Source: Nocardia sp. (GTDB lineage: Bacteria > Actinomycetota > Actinomycetes > Mycobacteriales > Mycobacteriaceae). From it: DNA of 64,000 bases. The position numbers and the translations under genes were made by a program. Of this stretch, positions 60,079-64,000 are shown piece by piece (position 1 is the stretch's first letter; the number at the start of each line of letters is the position of its first letter). The notes beneath the pieces were generated by a model. That model saw only the letters and a list, made by a program, of their open reading frames with translations, made no database searches and had not been told where the DNA came from. The DNA is taken from positions 81,860-145,859 of the forward strand of contig NZ_JAODNK010000062.1 in assembly GCF_025465275.1 (NCBI RefSeq), in the 5' to 3' direction.

Positions 60079-60306
60079 ATGAACGTCAAGAGCGCACTCG
60101 TCCGTACGGCGCTGGGCACGGCCGTCATCGCCGCCGCCATCGTGACCACTGCCGGCACCGCGGGTGCCGATGTGCAGCTGCAGCCGATCGATAACGGCAC
60201 TCAGCAGAACTCCGAGATCAGCGATTTCGGCTCGGGTAGCGCCGCCGGCTCCGGCCACGCCATCGGCTCCATGCTTGGAAAACTGTTGTTCCAGAACAAC
60301 AACTGA
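60079..60306 (+). CDS. Small secreted protein
   Basis: The 75-residue precursor has a signal peptide (MNVKSALVRTALGTAVIAAA, cleavage near AGTAGA-DV). The mature part is about 45 residues, rich in Gly, Ser, Asn and Gln (GSGSAAGSGHAIGSMLGKLL). The ATG follows GAGGA. Such short exported proteins are frequent in Nocardia, with no known role. Confidence 0.75.
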   Translation: MNVKSALVRTALGTAVIAAAIVTTAGTAGADVQLQPIDNGTQQNSEISDFGSGSAAGSGHAIGSMLGKLLFQNNN

Positions 60307-60540
60307 CCTCACGGGTCCGTGCCCGTTGCTCGTCCGGCAGCTGGTGTCGGGGCGATGCGTACGGGCGCGGACCCGCGGAGCTAGACCCCAAGATTGCTGG
60401 GTGGGCGCTCGTTGGATTGCGCGGTATGGTTCGCCCGTACCAATTAGGGGGACCATGAGTTACCTTTCCGCGCTGCCCGTACGGCGCAGCGGTCTCGGGT
60501 TTTCCGGCCGCCTGCGCATCATTGTGTTCGGCTCACCTAG

Positions 60541-62466
60541 GTGACGTTGGCTATCTCGCCCGACCTCGTGAAGGGCGCAGAGCCTGCGGTTGCACCGGCA
60601 GCACGGCGACGATTTCGCGCAGTTTCCGATGGCGGAATTCTGCTCACCGCTGCGCTTTTCGCGATCGGCGGCTGGGAGCGCCGGTGGATTGCCGACGACG
60701 GTTTGACCGTGCTGCGTACGGTGCGAAACCTACTGGCGGGCAACGGTCCGGTATTCAATGTGGGGGAGCGCGTCGAGGTCAACACCAGTCCCGCTTGGAC
60801 GTACCTCATTTGGTTCTTCAGCTGGCTGACGGCGGCCCGGCTGGAGTATGTGGTGCTGGGTATCGCGCTGATGCTGTCGGTTGCGGCCATTGTTTTCGCG
60901 ATGCTGGGCTCGGCACGGTTGTGGGGTGGCGGCGGTGCCCAATTACTGCTTCCGGCAGGGGCTCTCGTCTATGTTGCGCTGCCTCCGGCCCGCGACTATG
61001 CCACCTCGGGCCTGGAGTCCAGCCTGGTCATCTGCTGGCTTGCGGTGCTGTGGTGGTGGTTGATTCGCTGGAGTCGCGCCGAAGGGGTGAGTTTCGCCGG
61101 CGTTTGCGGCTTGTCCTTCGTGGCAGGTTTGGCGCCGCTGATTCGGCCGGAGACGACGCTGGTCGGCGCGTTGGCGCTGCTGATGATCTGCGGTGCGCCG
61201 ATGCCGGGGATTCGGATGCGGCCGTGGATGTTCCGTGTGCTGATCGTGGCGATTGCGGGTCTCGTCCCGGTCGCTCATCAGATCTGGCGCATGGGCTATT
61301 ACGGTCTGCCGTACCCGAATACGGCCGTCGCCAAGGATGCCGGCGGCGCGAAATGGCGGCAGGGGCTGGTCTACCTGTGGAACCTGGTCGGTCCGTATTG
61401 GCTGTGGGTGCCGCTACTGGTGCTGGGTGTGGCAGCGGTCGTGGCGTTCCGGTCCCGGCATATCGAATCGGCGGGTCTGCTCGCCTTCGACGCGAAACCG
61501 ACTCCGCGCGAGCGCATTTACCGGCTCCGGAGAGGGCTGCGAACCCCGTCCGCGGTGGTTGCCCTCATGCTCGGCAGCAGTGTCCTGCTGACCGTTTACG
61601 AGATCCGTGTCGGCGGCGACTTCATGCATGGCCGCATGCTGCTTCCGCAGCTGTTCTGCCTGCTCCTGCCCGTCATGGTGTTGCCACTGAAAGTGTCAGC
61701 CGCGCAGGCGGACCCGCGCCGAGGCTGGACCTTTCTCATCGTGCCGGCGGCTCTGGCCGGAACCGTGGGCTGGGCGCTGTCGGCGGCCGGCACGACCGCC
61801 ATCGAAACCGCCAACAAGATCACCCCCTCCGGCATCGCGGACGAGCGCCTCTACTACATCCAGACCACCGGCCACGATCATCCGATCCGAGCCGAGGACT
61901 ATCTGGACTACCCGCGCATGCGCGCCATGATCGGCGATATCGCAAGCGCCCCGAACGGCGGCCTGCTCACCAATACGCCGTCCTGGACCTGGCAGCTCGT
62001 CCCGCCCTCGACCCCGATCCCGGAGGGTGGCGCCGGGCATACCGTGTTCTTCATCAACCTCGGCATGATCAGCATGAACACCCCGTTGGCGGTCCGTGTC
62101 CTCGATCCGATGGGCCTGTCGTATCCGCTCGCTGCACACACCTTCCGGTTCCCCGACGCCCGCATCGGCCATGACAAGAACCTCGACTCGGACTGGGCAA
62201 TCGTCGACGCCGGTATGGCGAATGAGCACCCCGGGCTGCCCTGGTTCGTGGACGAGGGCTGGGTCACCCGGATTCGAACTGCTCTGACCTGCCCAGAAAC
62301 CCAGGACCTGCTGGCCTCGACCCGCGCTCCGCTCACCTTCGACCGTTTCGGGCGGAACATTCAGCAGTCGCTGAACTACGCCAGGTACCGCATAGACCGG
62401 GTGCCGGAGAACGAAATCGAGCGGTGTCACCTGCTTGACCCGCGCGACCCCAACGCACCGAGGTAG
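60541..62466 (+). CDS. aftB: Arabinofuranosyltransferase AftB-like (GT-C, ZomB family)
   Basis: The 641-residue protein has about ten hydrophobic helices and a C-terminal soluble domain. The first extracytoplasmic loop has WIADDGLTVLRTVRNLLAGN with the GT-C Asp-Asp, and then VEVNTSPAWTYL. It matches the AftB/ZomB family, which transfers arabinofuranose from decaprenyl-phosphoarabinose to end arabinan chains of arabinogalactan. AftB of Mycobacterium tuberculosis has a similar length. GTG start. The usual neighbours (ubiA, glfT2) are absent, so it may be the native gene in a different context or a paralogue. Confidence 0.82.
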   Translation: MTLAISPDLVKGAEPAVAPAARRRFRAVSDGGILLTAALFAIGGWERRWIADDGLTVLRTVRNLLAGNGPVFNVGERVEVNTSPAWTYLIWFFSWLTAARLEYVVLGIALMLSVAAIVFAMLGSARLWGGGGAQLLLPAGALVYVALPPARDYATSGLESSLVICWLAVLWWWLIRWSRAEGVSFAGVCGLSFVAGLAPLIRPETTLVGALALLMICGAPMPGIRMRPWMFRVLIVAIAGLVPVAHQIWRMGYYGLPYPNTAVAKDAGGAKWRQGLVYLWNLVGPYWLWVPLLVLGVAAVVAFRSRHIESAGLLAFDAKPTPRERIYRLRRGLRTPSAVVALMLGSSVLLTVYEIRVGGDFMHGRMLLPQLFCLLLPVMVLPLKVSAAQADPRRGWTFLIVPAALAGTVGWALSAAGTTAIETANKITPSGIADERLYYIQTTGHDHPIRAEDYLDYPRMRAMIGDIASAPNGGLLTNTPSWTWQLVPPSTPIPEGGAGHTVFFINLGMISMNTPLAVRVLDPMGLSYPLAAHTFRFPDARIGHDKNLDSDWAIVDAGMANEHPGLPWFVDEGWVTRIRTALTCPETQDLLASTRAPLTFDRFGRNIQQSLNYARYRIDRVPENEIERCHLLDPRDPNAPR

Positions 62467-62521
62467 CGGGAGCCTGTCGGTGGGCCGGGTGCGGGTGCGC
62501 GCCCGGGCGGGGACGCCGATA

Positions 62522-63790
62522 ATGTGGTCGCGGATGACTGGATCTACCGCTGTTGATGTGCCGAAGTTGCCGGGCCGCCGTTTCGGGCGAGTGATGTGGC
62601 TGGTTCCGGCGTTTTGTGTGGGCCTGACCGCGCTGTGCCTGATGGTGCCGGTGTGGCCGTTCAAGAAGATCACGGGTGGGTTCATCGACCTGCAGGTGTA
62701 TCGGCTGGGGGTGCAGGCGCTGTGGCACGGCGGGGATATGTATGGGCAGTTGCCGCAGACCACTATCGGGATCGGGCTGCCGTTCATCTACCCGCCGTTC
62801 GCCGCATTGGTGCTCGCGCCGTTCGCGCTGGTGCCCTGGGATGCCGCTCGCATCGCATTCTTTGTGACCTCGGTGGCTGCGCTGGCGATCTCGTTCTATC
62901 TGGTAGCACGGCGGGTGTGGCCAGGGGAGAGTCGGCAGCGGCTCGGGCTGTGGGTGACCGCCTGTGCCACGCCGCTGGCCCTACTGCTGGAGCCGACGCA
63001 CTCGACGCTGGATTTCGGGCAGGTCAATCTGCTGCTGATGGTGCTGGTGGTGGCCGACTGTCTGGCGGAGAAGCCGACGTGGCGGCGCGGCATGCTGATC
63101 GGTATCGCCGCCGCGGTGAAACTGACGCCCGCCGCGTTCATCCTCTTCTTCCTCATCCGGCGTGACTACAAGGCCGCCGTCACGGCCGCGATCACCGGTG
63201 CCGTGACGACCGCGCTCACCTTTGCCGTACTGCCGCATTCGTCGATGAAGTACTGGTTCGGCGGGATGGGCAATGTGTCGGGGCTCAGCGGTTCGGCATT
63301 CCACACCAACCAGTCGATTCAGGCCGTGCTGGCTCGGCTCGAGATCCACAAGCCACTACTCACGATCCTGTGGCTGGTACTGAGCGCCGCACTACTGGCA
63401 CTGGTGGTGCCCGCCATGCGCCGCGCGGCGGACTTCCCGCCCCTGGCCCTCGCAATCAACGCCGTCTTCACGCTGCTGGTGTCCCCGATCTCCTGGTCGC
63501 ACCACTGGATCTGGATCGCCCCCGCCCTACTGGCGATGGTCGGCTACGCCACCCAACTACCCTGGCGCTCCGCCGTGGGCTGGTACGCGGTCACCGCGAT
63601 CACGACTGCGGTCTTCGTCATCGGCCCGCAGAATTGGCTCCCGGACGGTGAACACCGCGAATCACACTGGACGCCTTGGCAGCACGTCATAGGCAACACC
63701 TACGTCTGGTTCAGTGTGCTGCTGGTCGCGCTATTCCTGCTCAGTACCCGGCGTGCACGGCTCGTCGCTCCCTCCGCTGCCCCGCCGTGA
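62522..63790 (+). CDS. GT87 alpha-mannosyltransferase-type polytopic membrane protein
   Basis: The 422-residue protein has about 10-12 helices. The pattern FIDLQVYRLGVQALWHGGDM, then LPFIYPPFAALVLAPFALVP, DFGQVNLLLMVLVVADCLAE, and AAVKLTPAAFILFFLIRRDY is typical of GT-C family 87 enzymes that use polyprenyl-phosphomannose (PimE and related alpha-1,2-mannosyltransferases of PIM/LM/LAM synthesis). The conserved Asp stands in the first loop. It follows the aftB-like gene by 55 bp and is probably cotranscribed. Together they point to envelope glycan assembly. Confidence 0.87.
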   Translation: MWSRMTGSTAVDVPKLPGRRFGRVMWLVPAFCVGLTALCLMVPVWPFKKITGGFIDLQVYRLGVQALWHGGDMYGQLPQTTIGIGLPFIYPPFAALVLAPFALVPWDAARIAFFVTSVAALAISFYLVARRVWPGESRQRLGLWVTACATPLALLLEPTHSTLDFGQVNLLLMVLVVADCLAEKPTWRRGMLIGIAAAVKLTPAAFILFFLIRRDYKAAVTAAITGAVTTALTFAVLPHSSMKYWFGGMGNVSGLSGSAFHTNQSIQAVLARLEIHKPLLTILWLVLSAALLALVVPAMRRAADFPPLALAINAVFTLLVSPISWSHHWIWIAPALLAMVGYATQLPWRSAVGWYAVTAITTAVFVIGPQNWLPDGEHRESHWTPWQHVIGNTYVWFSVLLVALFLLSTRRARLVAPSAAPP

Positions 63791-63852
63791 TCGCGGTGAC
63801 CTACCGTATCGGCCACCTCGTCGGTATTGCCGGGTAGACCGTCACCGCGGTT

Positions 63853-64000
63853 TCACCGGTCACGCGCCGTGACGGCTGCCAGGGCGGTCGCCGCGACTTC
63901 GTTTGGCGGGGGCCCGATTTCGATGGCGATAATGTCTTCGCCGGGAGCGGGATCCTCGAGCGTGCCGAGTTGGGAGTCGAGCAGACCGGGCGGCATGAAG
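63853..64000 (-). CDS. gntK: Gluconokinase, C-terminal end (5' part outside window)
   Basis: The last 48 codons of a minus-strand gene are visible: FMPPGLLDSQLGTLEDPAPG, then EDIIAIEIG and a final helix VAATALAAVTARDR. The MPPxLLDSQxxTLE segment is typical of the C-terminal part of gluconate kinase (GntK). It phosphorylates gluconate to 6-phosphogluconate. The start lies beyond the right edge. The gene is convergent with the mannosyltransferase gene. Confidence 0.75.
   Translation of the reverse strand, partial: FMPPGLLDSQLGTLEDPAPGEDIIAIEIGPPPNEVAATALAAVTARDR

Noticed and set aside
62265..62280. tRNA T-loop-like GGATTCGAACT as a right-hand attachment site
   Set aside because: It is inside the aftB-like coding sequence and does not match the tRNA-Ala 3' repeat beyond the generic T-loop bases.

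Overview
The window looks like a chromosomal segment of a mycolic-acid actinomycete, most likely Nocardia or a close relative. The base composition is strongly GC-rich and GTG starts are common. A GT-C arabinosyltransferase of the AftB/ZomB type and a GT87 mannosyltransferase point to an arabinogalactan/lipoglycan cell envelope. XRE-DUF5753/DUF397, SAV2177-type methyltransferase and Replic_Relax genes are typical of actinomycetes. Species assignment is inference.

Layout. 1-10.4 kb: partial LuxR-type regulator, ribosome-hibernation protein, HxlR regulator beside a hotdog thioesterase, a MurG paralogue divergent from a polyprenyl synthase, a DUF4388-like/roadblock-like pair, a SAM methyltransferase, a cytochrome P450 and a free-standing condensation-domain protein flanked by palindromic repeats. 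10.4-15.1 kb: a tight four-gene minus-strand operon made of a membrane-anchored Ser/Thr kinase, a 48-aa membrane peptide, a zinc-ribbon P-loop GTPase and a large GAP1-like protein. I regard this as one of the two most interesting systems here. A PAP2 phosphatase and tRNA-Ala(GGC) follow.

16.0-45.1 kb is bracketed by a 30-bp direct repeat of the tRNA-Ala 3' end and by a second, palindromic 17-bp repeat just inside each end, so it behaves like a 29-kb genomic island. Its left part is a sulfatase module: formylglycine-generating enzyme, GH3 glycosidase with PA14, an orphan sulfatase-tail protein, PadR regulator, type I sulfatase and MFS transporter. The FGE would activate the sulfatase, the hydrolases would desulfate and cleave an imported conjugate, and two similar AT-rich palindromes may be the operators. 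The right part is a nitrogen/carboxylate catabolic region: two amidases, Lrp- and LysR-type regulators, malonyl-CoA synthetase, sugar-lactone-type oxidase, nitrilase, APC permease, TetR and a PLP decarboxylase. It also holds remnants of an MFS transporter and an arylsulfatase.

45.0-58.5 kb is a mobile region: large serine recombinase whose 3' end reads through the tRNA-derived repeat, small wHTH and resolvase-like genes, an XRE regulator, a Ser/Thr kinase overlapping an unrecognised protein with a CxCxxC zinc-like motif, a convergent PD-(D/E)xK-like protein with a nested winged helix, a Replic_Relax protein and a DUF4143 ATPase. The ATPase is flanked by two paralogous 35-codon ORFs and preceded by five copies of a motif spaced exactly 23 bp. 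The kinase-centred trio is the second candidate for a new, probably defence-related, system. 58.6-64 kb returns to chromosomal genes: DUF397/XRE pair, small secreted protein, aftB-like, GT87 mannosyltransferase and the 3' end of a gluconokinase gene.
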